Source: Bin55 sp009840545 (lineage in GTDB: Bacteria; Pseudomonadota; Gammaproteobacteria; Pseudomonadales; Azotimanducaceae). Taken from it: a stretch of DNA of 64,000 nt. The notes beneath the pieces are model-generated. The model was not told the DNA's origin, searched no databases, and saw nothing but the letters and a program-made list of their open reading frames with translations. The translations under genes and the position numbers were made by a program. The stretch covers positions 1,178,001-1,242,000 of the forward strand of contig OZ242357.1 in assembly GCA_965208815.1 (NCBI GenBank), given 5' to 3'. Shown in pieces: positions 7,609 through 15,930 of this stretch (positions are counted from its first letter, which is position 1; each line of letters starts with the position of its first letter).

Positions 7609-8763
7609 TTAGTCGTTCGACACCGCAAGCGGCATTTCGTGGCACGCAATGTCCCACACGTAGCCGGCGAGCTCGCGTGCAATCGCCGTGACCACGGTCT
7701 TGACGTTCTTGCCCTTTCGCTGCATGGCATGGTAGCGATGGCACAGTCGTCGCTGTGCCGCCCAGGATCGGTCCTTGGCGTAGGTCGACGCTTCCGCCGA
7801 CTTGCGCTGCATGTGCATCGTCTCGCGAGCGGGAAACCGATAGGTCCACGCACCCTCCACCAAGAGTCGTCGAGCTGTCCGGTTGCCCGTCTTCGTGATG
7901 GCTCCCCGGCGACGTCTCCCTCCGCTGCTGTGCTCGCTGGGAACTAGCCCCAGATAGGCCATGAAATGTCGAGCCGAACCGAATCTTCGCAGGTCGCCGA
8001 GTTCCGCGAGCAGCGTCACCGCCGAGAGGTGATCCACTCCGCGAAGAGCTCTCAAGGATCCCACCAGCGGACCGAGCTTCCAGGTCGTCGTCTCGCGAAC
8101 GATGTCCTCCTCGACCTCCTTCTGACGCCTTTCCAGATCCTCCAGCGCGTTCAGCAGACCGCTCAGTGTCAGTTGATGCGCCCGCTGCTCGAACTTGAGG
8201 TCTCTCATCCAGGATCGATGCTTCATCGTGTAGGACGTGGCGCTCCACACGCGCTCCTGACGCAGCAGGAAATGAGAGAGACGCTGGCGCTGGCGTTTCA
8301 CTTCCTCCTTCAAGTCCATGCGCAATCGAACCAGATCTCTTATGGCCTCCTGCGCGGGATCGGGAACCCACAGCGGCTCGAGATAGTCCATGGAGGACAG
8401 ACGAGCCAGTTCCCGAGCGTCGCGACGGTCCGTCTTGACCCGATCGCCACTGCGTTTCGGTATCGATGTCGGCGCGACGAGGTCGCATTGAAATCCCATG
8501 GTCCGCAGACGTCGCAGGAGACCAAATCCGCAGGGTCCCGCTTCGTAGACGAAATGAAGATTCGTTCCGTAGTCCCGCTTCAAGCGCTCCACGAGCCGAG
8601 ACACCGCTTTTGTCGTATTGGAAATCTCCCCTCGATCCTCCACCCGAATCGAGGTCGATTCTCCCCGCTCCGCGACCGCCACGGCAATCGTCGACTTGTG
8701 CACATCGAGACCCACGAAAGTTCGCGAACGACGTCGTGGTCGCTCCTGGTCTGCTTCGTTCAT
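7609..8763 (-). CDS. IS110-family transposase (DEDD recombinase), copy 1
   Basis: 384 residues. N-terminal RuvC-like DEDD domain: FVGLDVHKSTIAVAV (Asp), HFVYEAGPCGFGLLR (Glu) and VKTDRRDARELARL (Asp/Asp). A coiled-coil linker around EEVKRQRQRLSHFLLRQ precedes the C-terminal Transposase_20 domain with SEHSSGGRRRRGAITKTGN. These elements move through an RNA-guided, circular-intermediate pathway without duplicating the target. The ATG at 8763 is supported by strong homology from the first residues. The copy is intact; the copy at 20289-21443 is virtually the same protein. Confidence 0.93.
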   Translation of the reverse strand: MNEADQERPRRRSRTFVGLDVHKSTIAVAVAERGESTSIRVEDRGEISNTTKAVSRLVERLKRDYGTNLHFVYEAGPCGFGLLRRLRTMGFQCDLVAPTSIPKRSGDRVKTDRRDARELARLSSMDYLEPLWVPDPAQEAIRDLVRLRMDLKEEVKRQRQRLSHFLLRQERVWSATSYTMKHRSWMRDLKFEQRAHQLTLSGLLNALEDLERRQKEVEEDIVRETTTWKLGPLVGSLRALRGVDHLSAVTLLAELGDLRRFGSARHFMAYLGLVPSEHSSGGRRRRGAITKTGNRTARRLLVEGAWTYRFPARETMHMQRKSAEASTYAKDRSWAAQRRLCHRYHAMQRKGKNVKTVVTAIARELAGYVWDIACHEMPLAVSND

Positions 8764-8847
8764 GTGACCTGTTCTCCGTTTTCATTGGAAGCTCGCTGCT
8801 TCTCGTCATCTTACGGGCGAGCAAGTCAAGACATAGCGTCTAAGTTG

Positions 8848-8856
8848 ACATTGACA
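8848..8856. repeat. terminal 9 bp of an IS21-like element
   Basis: acattgaca lies between the IS1111-type copy 1 and the IS1380 fragment B, immediately before GCAG. The other terminus (tgttacgggc reading inward) lies at 21528-21560 next to fragment D, also bordered by GCAG. A TGT..ACA-ended element with a 4-bp duplication inside IS1380 explains both. Assignment to the IS21 family is tentative. Confidence 0.5.
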
Positions 8857-9284
8857 GCAGCCTCGGCTACGTCATCCGGCACCTGATGCGCACGGTGGCC
8901 GTGCTGGTGCGCACCGGCCGTCGTCTGTATCTGAACTTCGCGCGCTCGAACTGGGAGCTGGCCTGGCTGCTTCATGCCGCGGACAGCTTCGGGGAGACCG
9001 TCGCAAGCTGAGCGCCGCGTCGGGCGACATCGAGACTGACGTAGCGGCGACATGTTCCACGTACCGGCGAAGAGTTCCGCTCTTCCGCGAATCGGTTCGT
9101 CCCAAAACTCGCAAAACCAGCGCACCAACGCGCAGTCGCGCCGAAATATGCGGTTCCCCGTCGACTCTCGCGCACACTCGGCGTTCGTGGCGGCATCCTC
9201 GTCCCATTCAAGAGCAAAAACTATCTGGCGTTGGATGGAATGATCTAGAATCCGACCTCTGCAGACCTTAACCGGATATCAAGG
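8857..9284 (+). mobile_element. IS1380-type fragment B (right-hand part only)
   Basis: Matches copy A from gcagcctcggctacg (inside the transposase gene) to the right terminus. It holds the last ~50 codons of the transposase (LGYVIRHLMRTVAVLVRTG to GETVAS, stop at 9011) and the 3' non-coding part. It breaks off at the same point (CAG / CCTCGG) where fragment D at 21561 ends. B and D therefore appear to be two halves of one former element, separated by an insertion and then an inversion. Confidence 0.88.
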
Positions 9285-9718
9285 GGTACGTGAGGCCGTG
9301 AGCCGGTTGCGATCAGAATGTGCTCCGCTGAGATTGTGTCTTGGCCTACTCGTAGTGTGTGATCGTCTACGAATGTTGCACGGCTTCCATAGACATTCAC
9401 TCCTGCATCGCCTAACAACTCGCCGTATATCCCGTTCAATCGTCGGACTTCTTCCGTCTTGTTATCCCGGAGCCGTCGCCAGTCGAATTGAGTCGGATGA
9501 AGATCCCAACCATAGAACTCTGCATCTTCAAAATCTTCACTAAAGTGGGAACCGTAAACGAACAGTTTCTTCGGGATACAACCGACATTTACGCAGGTGC
9601 CGCCGAGAGAAGATTCCTCGGCCACCGCAACTCGCGCACCGAAACCTGCAGACATCCGAGCTGCTCGAACTCCTCCCGATCCGGCTCCTATAACAAATAG
9701 GTCATAGTCGTATTTCAC
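9285..9718 (-). pseudogene. gor: glutathione reductase, N-terminal part (split gene)
   Basis: Encodes the FAD-binding part of a glutathione reductase: YDLFVIGAGSGGVRAAR (GxGxxG dinucleotide fold) and the redox-active disulfide motif GGTCVNVGCIPKK near residue 45, then HILIATGSRPHVP. The frame starts with ATG at 9718 and stops matching at 9285, where IS1380 fragment B begins. The remaining coding sequence is at 22837-23759 on the other strand. 434 nt here plus 916 nt there give exactly 450 codons once a 7-bp duplication (acgtacc) is counted once. As it stands, no intact enzyme can be made from this copy. Confidence 0.93.
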
Positions 9719-10098
9719 TGGCGATTTCCTTTCCTTAGTTCAAGCGACAGCTCTTTCTCACTATTTGGACTGTTTTCTATTCTGGTCGCTTCGGTTCAAT
9801 CATGTTGGCTGCATGGCAAGTATTTTTGTTACCATCTGAATGGGATCGTCACTGAGTGCATGATCGCATTCTTGGTTTGGGTTTGATCAACAGTCGCACT
9901 GTCGCACTGAACACCACTATGTGTCCTTCGGTCACTACCGATGAAGACATTTACGTCATCATGGCTGCGCATGACACCACAGAATCAATCAAGAGTGACT
10001 CCAATCAGAGCTCTATGTTAGTGCCTGGGAATCCAGGAAGTCGTTTGTCGATCTTCACAAGAGCACATCTACCCGCTCCGCTACAGAGGATTTAGCAC
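9719..10098. other. intergenic region between divergent gor and the TonB receptor
   Basis: 380 bases separating the minus-strand gor start from the plus-strand receptor start, so it must contain the promoters of both. A 79-codon open frame at 9856-10095 has no recognisable features. I see no clear operator, hairpin or riboswitch. Confidence 0.4.
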
Positions 10099-13000
10099 AT
10101 GGAATCCAATTCTTCTACCCCACTACCTTCAATCGACGGAAGATTCTTTCACAGAGAAAGGATTGGAAGCAATCTAACAAAAACGAGTTTGACTTGGTTG
10201 CTCATTAGTACATTGCTTGGCGCTGTTATTGCTAACGCGCAGACTTCAGATGAGAGCGATGAATCCGTTTCTGAAGAAATCGAAGAAGTCACCGTAGTCG
10301 GTACGGCGATCTCCGGATCGGCAATTGATGCTCCATACGCTGTCACGAGTGTGTATAGGGATTCCATGGAGGATCAAGGCTCGCCACTGCTCGTCGATCT
10401 CATGAAGAATATTAGTGCCTCTCTGGGTGTTCTCGGTGAGCGGCAGGGCTGGTACAACCATGCTCAAGCGAACATCGTTCCCGAGAATGTGACAAGCGTC
10501 AATTTGCGTGGGTTAGGTCCGTCTCGCACGTTAGTCTTGCTCAATGGCCAGCGTCATGTTTACATACCAGCTCAAATCTTCGGCGGCAGATTTGTCGACG
10601 TGAACAATTTTCCGAGTATCGCATTGGAAACAGTCCAGGTGATGAAAGAAGGAGCAGCCGCCATCTATGGATCCGACGCGATCGCTGGAGTGGTTGATTT
10701 CAGGACTCGAGGAGACTTCGAGGGAACGCAATTCGCCTTGAATATCGACCAATTTGCGGACGCCGGCGACATGACAATGAGCGGAATATGGGGGCGTCAA
10801 TTTGATGCGGGACATTGGGTTGTTAGTTTCGAGAGAACTCAACGGTCCGAATTGCCACCCACTGCTCGAAGCTACGTCGTTCGACCCTATTCCGGAGATG
10901 GTGGATGGTCTTTTTGGGGGAATCCAGGTGCATATATCGTGCCCAGCGAACCTGTTCCGACCGATATCGAAGGGTTCATTACGACCTTACAAGTTCTTCC
11001 ACATTTCGTAGATCCAGAATGTGAGAATTTCGGTGGCCACCTCGAGCTGTTTCCGAGTTATCCAGAATTCAATACTTGTCGATTCAGATATGCGCAGTTT
11101 GACAACATCATCGATGACATGATTAACAATCGATTTCTTGTGGAAGGAAATGGAACGCTGGAAAATGGGATGGGATGGCACTTTGAAATGCTCTGGTCCA
11201 ACGCTGATATTCCCGATTGGCTAACGACACCTTCGTATCCGCCTCGCTCTCAGTTTGATGGCGTTCAGCTTGTCGCAACCGATCATCCTGGTCGAATTTC
11301 GTTCTGCAACACGTTCGGCGACATCATTGATGAATGTAGCAATACAGAAGATTGGTATTTCTACGGACGACTACGTGGAAACGGTGGCAGTGGTCGTATT
11401 TTTTCGCGTAATTCCGAAACTTACCGTTTTGCGGGATCTGTAGATGGGGTGCTCGAATTGGAGCAGTTTTCCGCCAACTACGATATTGCGATCTCGTATT
11501 CGTTTTCGGACGGACACATGGAAACCGGTGGAGAGTACGGATATCGAAAATTCCTCGCGTTTCGAGGTTATGGTGGTCCTGACTGTGGAGTGGGTGTCGT
11601 TGCCGACTCTACGTCCCCATCCTACATAGGATTGGGAACCATTCCTGCAGGGGTAGAGCCTGGTACCGGCGATTGTCACTACTACAATCCTTTCAGTGTG
11701 GGCTTGCCCAACTCTGAGCAGTTCGGATCCCTCTATTCCACACAGCCTAATCCAAATTACGACTCTTCAGTAGCAAATGATCCATCGATGATCGATTGGA
11801 TTCTGGAGACCGTAACTCAAGACAGCACTGCAGGACTTTTCGTGATCGATGGAATCCTCAGCGGAGAGATCATTCCGGAAAAGCTCGAATACGCAGTAGG
11901 CTACCAATATCGCTCGTTTAATGTGGATTCAGTTGCAAATCGACCAGCTGATCTATCACTCAATCCTTGCTATGTGCCCAATGATCGCGCATGCGCGGCA
12001 ACTACGGGCTTATTTTCCTTTACAGTCGGTACGTTCCCGTATGAATCGGACCAGACTGTGAACAGAATTTTCGCCGAGCTTGCAAGCAATCCGCACGACC
12101 AGGTGAAGATTCAATTTGCACTTGATTTTGAGGATTATGGTGTAGCCCATAGTCTGGATCCCAAAGTTGCAGTCCGATACGACATCTCGGAGATCTTCTC
12201 CCTCAGATCTTCATTGCAGTCCACTTTTCGCGTTCCATCTGTTGACGACTTGAACACGCAACCGTTAACAACGTTGGAATACGTAGCCGAAGCAGACATT
12301 TACAAGCCCGTGGATACATACGGCTCGGAAGACTTGGATCCAGAGTCCGCTCTCACGTACAACATTGGTATTGTGGGTCGTTCAGGAGATTGGGAGTTTT
12401 CAGCTGATTATTGGTCATACGACTTCAAGGATCTCATAGGCCCCATTCCTCACGCAGCCATTTCGCGACTCTATGTGGACGACGCAACGCGATCGTTTGT
12501 TCAAGCCAACATTAGCTGCCCAGGCGGATTCCATCCATGTAGTGGTGTTGCGATAGAAAGGGTTAGAGTTGACCTAGTCAACTGGCCGGGAATCGAAACC
12601 ACCGGCATCGACTTCCACGCCTCCAAGTTCTGGAACACGGAGTACGGAGAGATTTCTCTTTCTTGGGAAGGGACTCGGGTGAACACGTACACCGTACGAC
12701 CACTTATCGCATTCGGTGAAACGATTGTTGCCGAAACAGAGGCTGCAGGCTATCTGAACCAACCCAATCCCATTGCTCCTCCCATACCTCAACTAAAGAT
12801 GCGGATGTCTTTGGCGCTGGAGCGTGATGATTACCGAGTGGTGGGCTACTTGAACTTCATATCCTCTTATGAAGACCGCACGGAAGCCGACTCCGAGTGG
12901 AATGAGATCGACTCTCAGATGACTTTGGACGTAATGTCGAGGTGGAAGCCTGAAATTGCTGGTCTAGACTTGAGCTTCGGTATTCTTAATCTGCTTGACG

Positions 13001-13104
13001 AGGACCCTCCGTTTGTGAATTGGGAACAAGGCTACGACGGCTTTACGCACAACCCGAAGAATCGCCGGTTCAAATTGGTCGTTTCTTACATGTTGCCAAA
13101 CTAA
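10099..13104 (+). CDS. TonB-dependent outer-membrane receptor (large)
   Basis: 1001 residues. A signal peptide is seen around LTWLLISTLLGAVIANAQ (about residues 31-48). A TonB-box-like segment EEVTVVGTAI follows at about residue 62, then a plug domain with VTSVNLRGLGPSRTLVLLNG and MKEGAAAIYGSDAIAGVVDF, and a long beta-barrel ending in an aromatic-rich strand (FKLVVSYMLPN). Substrate unknown; the family imports siderophores, cobalamin, saccharides or peptides using TonB energy. The extra N-terminal 30 residues suggest the true start may be slightly downstream. It lies inside the ~13.5-kb inverted segment and has no obvious operon partner. Confidence 0.93.
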   Translation: MESNSSTPLPSIDGRFFHRERIGSNLTKTSLTWLLISTLLGAVIANAQTSDESDESVSEEIEEVTVVGTAISGSAIDAPYAVTSVYRDSMEDQGSPLLVDLMKNISASLGVLGERQGWYNHAQANIVPENVTSVNLRGLGPSRTLVLLNGQRHVYIPAQIFGGRFVDVNNFPSIALETVQVMKEGAAAIYGSDAIAGVVDFRTRGDFEGTQFALNIDQFADAGDMTMSGIWGRQFDAGHWVVSFERTQRSELPPTARSYVVRPYSGDGGWSFWGNPGAYIVPSEPVPTDIEGFITTLQVLPHFVDPECENFGGHLELFPSYPEFNTCRFRYAQFDNIIDDMINNRFLVEGNGTLENGMGWHFEMLWSNADIPDWLTTPSYPPRSQFDGVQLVATDHPGRISFCNTFGDIIDECSNTEDWYFYGRLRGNGGSGRIFSRNSETYRFAGSVDGVLELEQFSANYDIAISYSFSDGHMETGGEYGYRKFLAFRGYGGPDCGVGVVADSTSPSYIGLGTIPAGVEPGTGDCHYYNPFSVGLPNSEQFGSLYSTQPNPNYDSSVANDPSMIDWILETVTQDSTAGLFVIDGILSGEIIPEKLEYAVGYQYRSFNVDSVANRPADLSLNPCYVPNDRACAATTGLFSFTVGTFPYESDQTVNRIFAELASNPHDQVKIQFALDFEDYGVAHSLDPKVAVRYDISEIFSLRSSLQSTFRVPSVDDLNTQPLTTLEYVAEADIYKPVDTYGSEDLDPESALTYNIGIVGRSGDWEFSADYWSYDFKDLIGPIPHAAISRLYVDDATRSFVQANISCPGGFHPCSGVAIERVRVDLVNWPGIETTGIDFHASKFWNTEYGEISLSWEGTRVNTYTVRPLIAFGETIVAETEAAGYLNQPNPIAPPIPQLKMRMSLALERDDYRVVGYLNFISSYEDRTEADSEWNEIDSQMTLDVMSRWKPEIAGLDLSFGILNLLDEDPPFVNWEQGYDGFTHNPKNRRFKLVVSYMLPN

Positions 13105-13325
13105 ATCTAGCTTTGCTCGCGAAGAAGTTGATCGTTCTTTGTCCGCTGAGATAGAGACACTAGATGAAGGTTAAATGAACTATGCTCACTGCGAGCGGGA
13201 ATCGGCCAATACTTGGTAGTTGAGATCGGAGGCTTGTCTTCTACTAGATAACTAAGACCACAAACCGGTGCTTGATAGATAGGAACCAACACGAAATGAC
13301 TGCAGGCTTGGTCGTCACGAACTCG

Positions 13326-13580
13326 TCAGTCTGCTTCCGATCGAGCGAGTAGCAAATACGAAGCTGGTTTCGGGTTGACTGGTCGAACCTCCTGAACAAT
13401 GTAGTTCCCGAGACTGAACTTGTCACGGGCATACCGCAATGCATCGGTTCTTGCTTCGAAAGTGCTGTCAAGGTCACCTTTGTGAAACACCTCAAATTTT
13501 CCACTCTGCGAGCGTAGCAACTCGGGCAATTGCTTCTCATATGAGTGGTAATCAGTTACAACGTTCTCCTCTTCTTCCAA
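13326..13580 (-). CDS. small conserved hypothetical protein (84 aa)
   Basis: Compact acidic/basic protein of 84 residues. EKQLPELLRSQSGKFEVFHK is followed by a segment reading TFEARTDALRYARDKFSLGN and then YIVQEVRP. This pattern (a hydrophobic strand, a short helix with Ala/Tyr, then a strand ending in a valine pair) resembles small DUF5678-like proteins that occur widely in bacteria with unknown role. The initiator ATG is followed by a run of Glu codons. The downstream flank to 13107 is non-coding. Function not assigned. Confidence 0.55.
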   Translation of the reverse strand: MEEEENVVTDYHSYEKQLPELLRSQSGKFEVFHKGDLDSTFEARTDALRYARDKFSLGNYIVQEVRPVNPKPASYLLLARSEAD

Positions 13581-13732
13581 GTGTGAGACCCTAGCTTAGA
13601 CCTTCGAATAGTGTTCGAAATCCGCTGTTAGGGTGTCGTGTCGAATGGAGCACCATGTCAGCCATCCCTTGTTCTGAATTACGGCCTGTTGAAGCGTAGA
13701 CACACCAGCCTACGCAATCGTAAACGTAACAG

Positions 13733-13756
13733 AGACTTCAGCTCGAGCTGAAGTCT
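13733..13756. terminator. perfect 24-bp palindrome, probable hairpin terminator
   Basis: AGACTTCAGCTCGAGCTGAAGTCT-type perfect dyad (12-bp arms, no loop), followed on the plus strand by aaattctttt. It lies downstream of the minus-strand VCBS gene and upstream of the minus-strand 84-aa gene, so it may insulate them. The T-run is weak, so its efficiency as an intrinsic terminator is uncertain. Confidence 0.45.
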
Positions 13757-13822
13757 AAATTCTTTTGGGCAGACTCGGTACGAACGAAAGGTTGCTTGTG
13801 TCTTGCAGTATCGTGTCGATGC

Positions 13823-14575
13823 CTAGAATCCCAGGCTAGCGCTATCGTCACTTGCAGAAGAGGTGGCGGGATTCGTACCAAGCATGACATAGATGCGACC
13901 CTGGTGCCGCATGGTTAACCAGTGACCCTTATCTTCCTTGTAGAGTCTTCCTACGGTTTCTTCCCAGTAGTCGACATTCATCTGAACCATTTCTTCAAGT
14001 TCTTCATCGGTTCCTGACCAGTTGGCACCAAAGTCCTCACGAAGCCCTTCTGCGGTTGGACGTTCGCGAGGTGGAAACCGACCGGGATCTTTGCCGGCCG
14101 CTTCTACTTGGTTGACACTTTCCCATTCCCACGACAGTTCGTCGGAGAACTCACCATCGTTGACGGTGGCTACACTAGCTCCGATTATGAGGTCATGAAC
14201 ACCATCGCCATTCCAGTCATCGACATACACACGAGGGCCACTTCCTGGCAAAGCCTTGCGACCATCGGTGGTTGTTAGCAAGTCCACACCTGTCTCGAAT
14301 CGATGCCCGTCGTCGGTCTTGACTCCCTTGAAAAACATTACTGCGGGGTCGCCGGGCTTTGTATAGCTGCCGGTGACTAGCAAATCCAGGACTCCGTCGT
14401 TGTCCCAGTCAACTACATAAGGTGAGGTTTTTACGTCTCCGCTTGGCGTTGACTCTCCCATTTGTTGAAGTCTTTCCTGTTCTTCAAGACTCAGTTCACG
14501 GACGACGAGAGGATTGCCGTCTACATCGAGCAGCAGTTGACGTCTACCGAATTTCCTACTATTTACAACCTTCAT
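13823..14575 (-). CDS. VCBS/FG-GAP repeat protein, probably N-terminally truncated
   Basis: 250 residues from the ATG at 14575; a TTG seven codons upstream is an alternative. Two Asp-rich FG-GAP/VCBS calcium-loop motifs are visible: PYVVDWDNDGVLDLLVTG near residue 55 and VYVDDWNGDGVHDLIIGA near residue 110. The C-terminal part (YWEETVGRLYKEDKGHWLTM..GRIYVMLGTNP) is non-repetitive. Proteins of this kind usually have a signal peptide and more repeats. None is visible here and there is no ribosome-binding site, so this is likely the C-terminal piece of a larger secreted protein cut by rearrangement near 14600. Confidence 0.65.
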   Translation of the reverse strand: MKVVNSRKFGRRQLLLDVDGNPLVVRELSLEEQERLQQMGESTPSGDVKTSPYVVDWDNDGVLDLLVTGSYTKPGDPAVMFFKGVKTDDGHRFETGVDLLTTTDGRKALPGSGPRVYVDDWNGDGVHDLIIGASVATVNDGEFSDELSWEWESVNQVEAAGKDPGRFPPRERPTAEGLREDFGANWSGTDEELEEMVQMNVDYWEETVGRLYKEDKGHWLTMRHQGRIYVMLGTNPATSSASDDSASLGF

Positions 14576-14602
14576 AATTGGTACAATCTCTAGCAACTAA
14601 TT

Positions 14603-14690
14603 AAGGTGCGTCTGTGATCTCTGTGGTCGGTGTTCCGCAAGGTGAGTACACTGACAGCTTCACACTTGAAAGTTTCCTCGGACGCACCTT
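14603..14690. repeat. inverted repeat pair of 10 bp (possible small mobile remnant)
   Basis: aaggtgcgtc at 14603-14612 and its exact complement gacgcacctt at 14681-14690 enclose an 88-bp segment. It sits immediately upstream of the truncated VCBS gene. It could be a miniature-element remnant; no target duplication is evident. Confidence 0.3.
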
Positions 14691-14874
14691 ACCTCATAGT
14701 GTGCGGGGCGCAACTGTCGTCTTATGGGGCGGATTGCACTCATTGACATCCCAAAAATGAAGCCCCGCACTACTTCGATGAGTGAGCAAAAACTCGCTCC
14801 AAATTGGGTTAAGACGAGATTTGACAGAATTGTCGGGAACTTTTCGACAAGTTCACTGTCGTATCAAGAGAGTG

Positions 14875-14903
14875 CCCTGTGCCGACTTATACTCGGCACA
14901 GGG
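14875..14903. terminator. strong hairpin, 11-bp stem
   Basis: ccctgtgccga / tcggcacaggg with a 7-nt loop (cttatac). No T-run follows on either strand, so a Rho-independent terminator is doubtful. It lies about 55 bp before the presumed left end of the truncated IS3-type element and may belong to an earlier gene's 3' end. Confidence 0.4.
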
Positions 14904-15003
14904 CTAACATAAGATAACAGCATATAGAGGATACCAATATGCAGGGTTTGCGTACTGTTAGGGGGACAGTTCATAAGCATAATTGACAAGGAGCGGCAGG
15001 CTT

Positions 15004-15312
15004 ATGACTGAGATGATACATTCCCCGAGGAAGCGCAAGCGGAGACGTTTCAGCGACGAGTTCAAGCGCGAGGCGGTCGCCCTGCTGAGGAGTTCCCACT
15101 CAAGCGTTTCCGAAGTGAGCGCCGAGCTGGGGATTGGTCCGTCGCTGCTGTCGCGCTGGGCCAGGGAATTGGAAGAGTGTGACGGATCCGAGCGACGTCC
15201 AACGTACGAGGAGCTGGAAGGCGAGCTTCGCCGACTGCGCAAGGAAGTGGACTTTTTAAAAAAGGCATCCAGCTACTTCGCATCCCGCTCGCCGACCTCT
15301 ACCGGACTGTAG
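15004..15312 (+). CDS. IS3-family transposase OrfA (second type)
   Basis: 102 residues from the ATG at 15004, preceded by an AGGAG about ten bases upstream. Basic N-terminus (RKRKRRRFSDEFKREAVALL), helix-turn-helix around SVSEVSAELGIGPSLLSRWA, and a C-terminal heptad region ELEGELRRLRKEVDFLKKAS typical of OrfA. The slippery site at codons L-K-K allows a -1 shift into OrfB. It is intact, but its partner is truncated. Confidence 0.88.
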   Translation: MTEMIHSPRKRKRRRFSDEFKREAVALLRSSHSSVSEVSAELGIGPSLLSRWARELEECDGSERRPTYEELEGELRRLRKEVDFLKKASSYFASRSPTSTGL

Positions 15313-15314
15313 AC

Positions 15315-15834
15315 ATGTTCCGCGCGACGCACCCCGTTTCCTTTCTGTGCTCGGCTCTTCAGGTGACGAGAAGCAAGTACTACGCCTGGAAGGCACGCGG
15401 CGGAAAGCCTTCGCGCGAAGGTTCGGACCGTCGTCTGACCACCCTGATCCGAAGCGTCCACGAGGAATGGAAGGGCATTTTCGGCTATCGACGCATGGCC
15501 GACTGCCTTCGCACGCTGCATGGGGAGGGAGTCGGAGCCCGACGCGTTCGTCGACTGATGCGGGAGGCGGGACTGTTCGGCATTCCCAGGAAGAGACGAC
15601 GCCGATCTCCGGTCCGGAGGGACTCGGAGGTTCCCGACCTGCTTCGGCGCGCGTTCTCGGCCGAACGACCCAACTCGATCTGGGTGACCGACATCACGCA
15701 GATTGCCACGGGAGAGGGAAAGCTCTATCTGTGCGTGATCAAGGACCTCTACGACGGAGCGGTGGTCGGTTGGAAGACGGGTTCGCGACAGACCGCGAAT
15801 CTGGTGACCGCGACGGTGGATCTCGCCGGTGGCC
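15315..15834 (+). pseudogene. IS3-family transposase OrfB, C-terminally truncated
   Basis: About 173 genuine codons: HTH_21-like region (VTRSKYYAWKARGGKPSREG), HEEWKGIFGYRRMADCL, then the start of the integrase core with SIWVTDITQIAT (first catalytic Asp). The family then needs a second Asp and a Glu about 100 residues further, but homology ends at VDLAGGQ. The remaining codons of the frame read through the palindrome and are not OrfB. The protein is therefore inactive. Confidence 0.85.
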
Positions 15835-15930
15835 AGGAGTGTCAGGAATTCCGTGTATATCCCCTTTCCCAGCTCACCCCCTCGGGGGTGAGCTGGGAAA
15901 GGGGATATACACGGAATTCCTGACACTCCT
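15835..15930. repeat. 96-bp perfect palindrome derived from the IS256 right end
   Basis: Two perfectly complementary 47-nt arms around a 2-nt centre (tc). Each arm equals the right end of the IS256 element at 5793-7240, from its terminal aggagtgtcag to the middle of its internal cccccTCggggg hairpin. Both outer borders coincide with the IS tip. The flanks do not share a target duplication. On the left is a truncated IS3-type orfB and on the right a truncated IS1380 copy. It could act as a strong bidirectional hairpin and, having two transposon tips, might be mobilisable by IS256 transposase (inference). Confidence 0.9.

Larger units (their letters stand above)
7339..8847 (-). mobile_element. 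IS110-family (IS1111-type) element, copy 1
   Basis: A 1509-bp segment shared, with almost no differences seen, with 20019-21527. The shared sequence ends define the boundaries. No terminal repeats or target duplication are seen, but there is a 13-bp perfect subterminal inverted repeat, GCTATGTCTTGAC (7342-7354) and its complement (8825-8837), the hallmark of the IS1111 subgroup. About 270 non-coding bases lie 3' of the transposase and 84 lie 5'. The 5' end abuts acattgaca, the last 9 bp of another element that interrupted an IS1380 copy. Confidence 0.88.
14957..15834 (+). mobile_element. second IS3-type element, 3' truncated
   Basis: Begins around tgttagggggacagttcat (left boundary approximate) and carries orfA, a slippery heptamer A_AAA_AAG at 15258-15264 in the orfA frame, and orfB in the -1 frame. 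Programmed -1 frameshifting to OrfAB is therefore well supported. Homology stops at 15834, where the IS256-derived palindrome begins, so the orfB 3' end and the right terminus are missing. It differs from the 1335-bp IS3 copies elsewhere in the window. Confidence 0.8.

Noticed and set aside
7343..8824. A 493-codon minus-strand frame overlapping the IS110 transposase.
   Set aside because: Another-frame shadow of the transposase, Ser/Gly/Arg-rich and without homology to any known family.
9856..10095. 79-codon frame between gor and the TonB receptor.
   Set aside because: No ribosome-binding site, no domain, and it lies in the region expected to hold divergent promoters.
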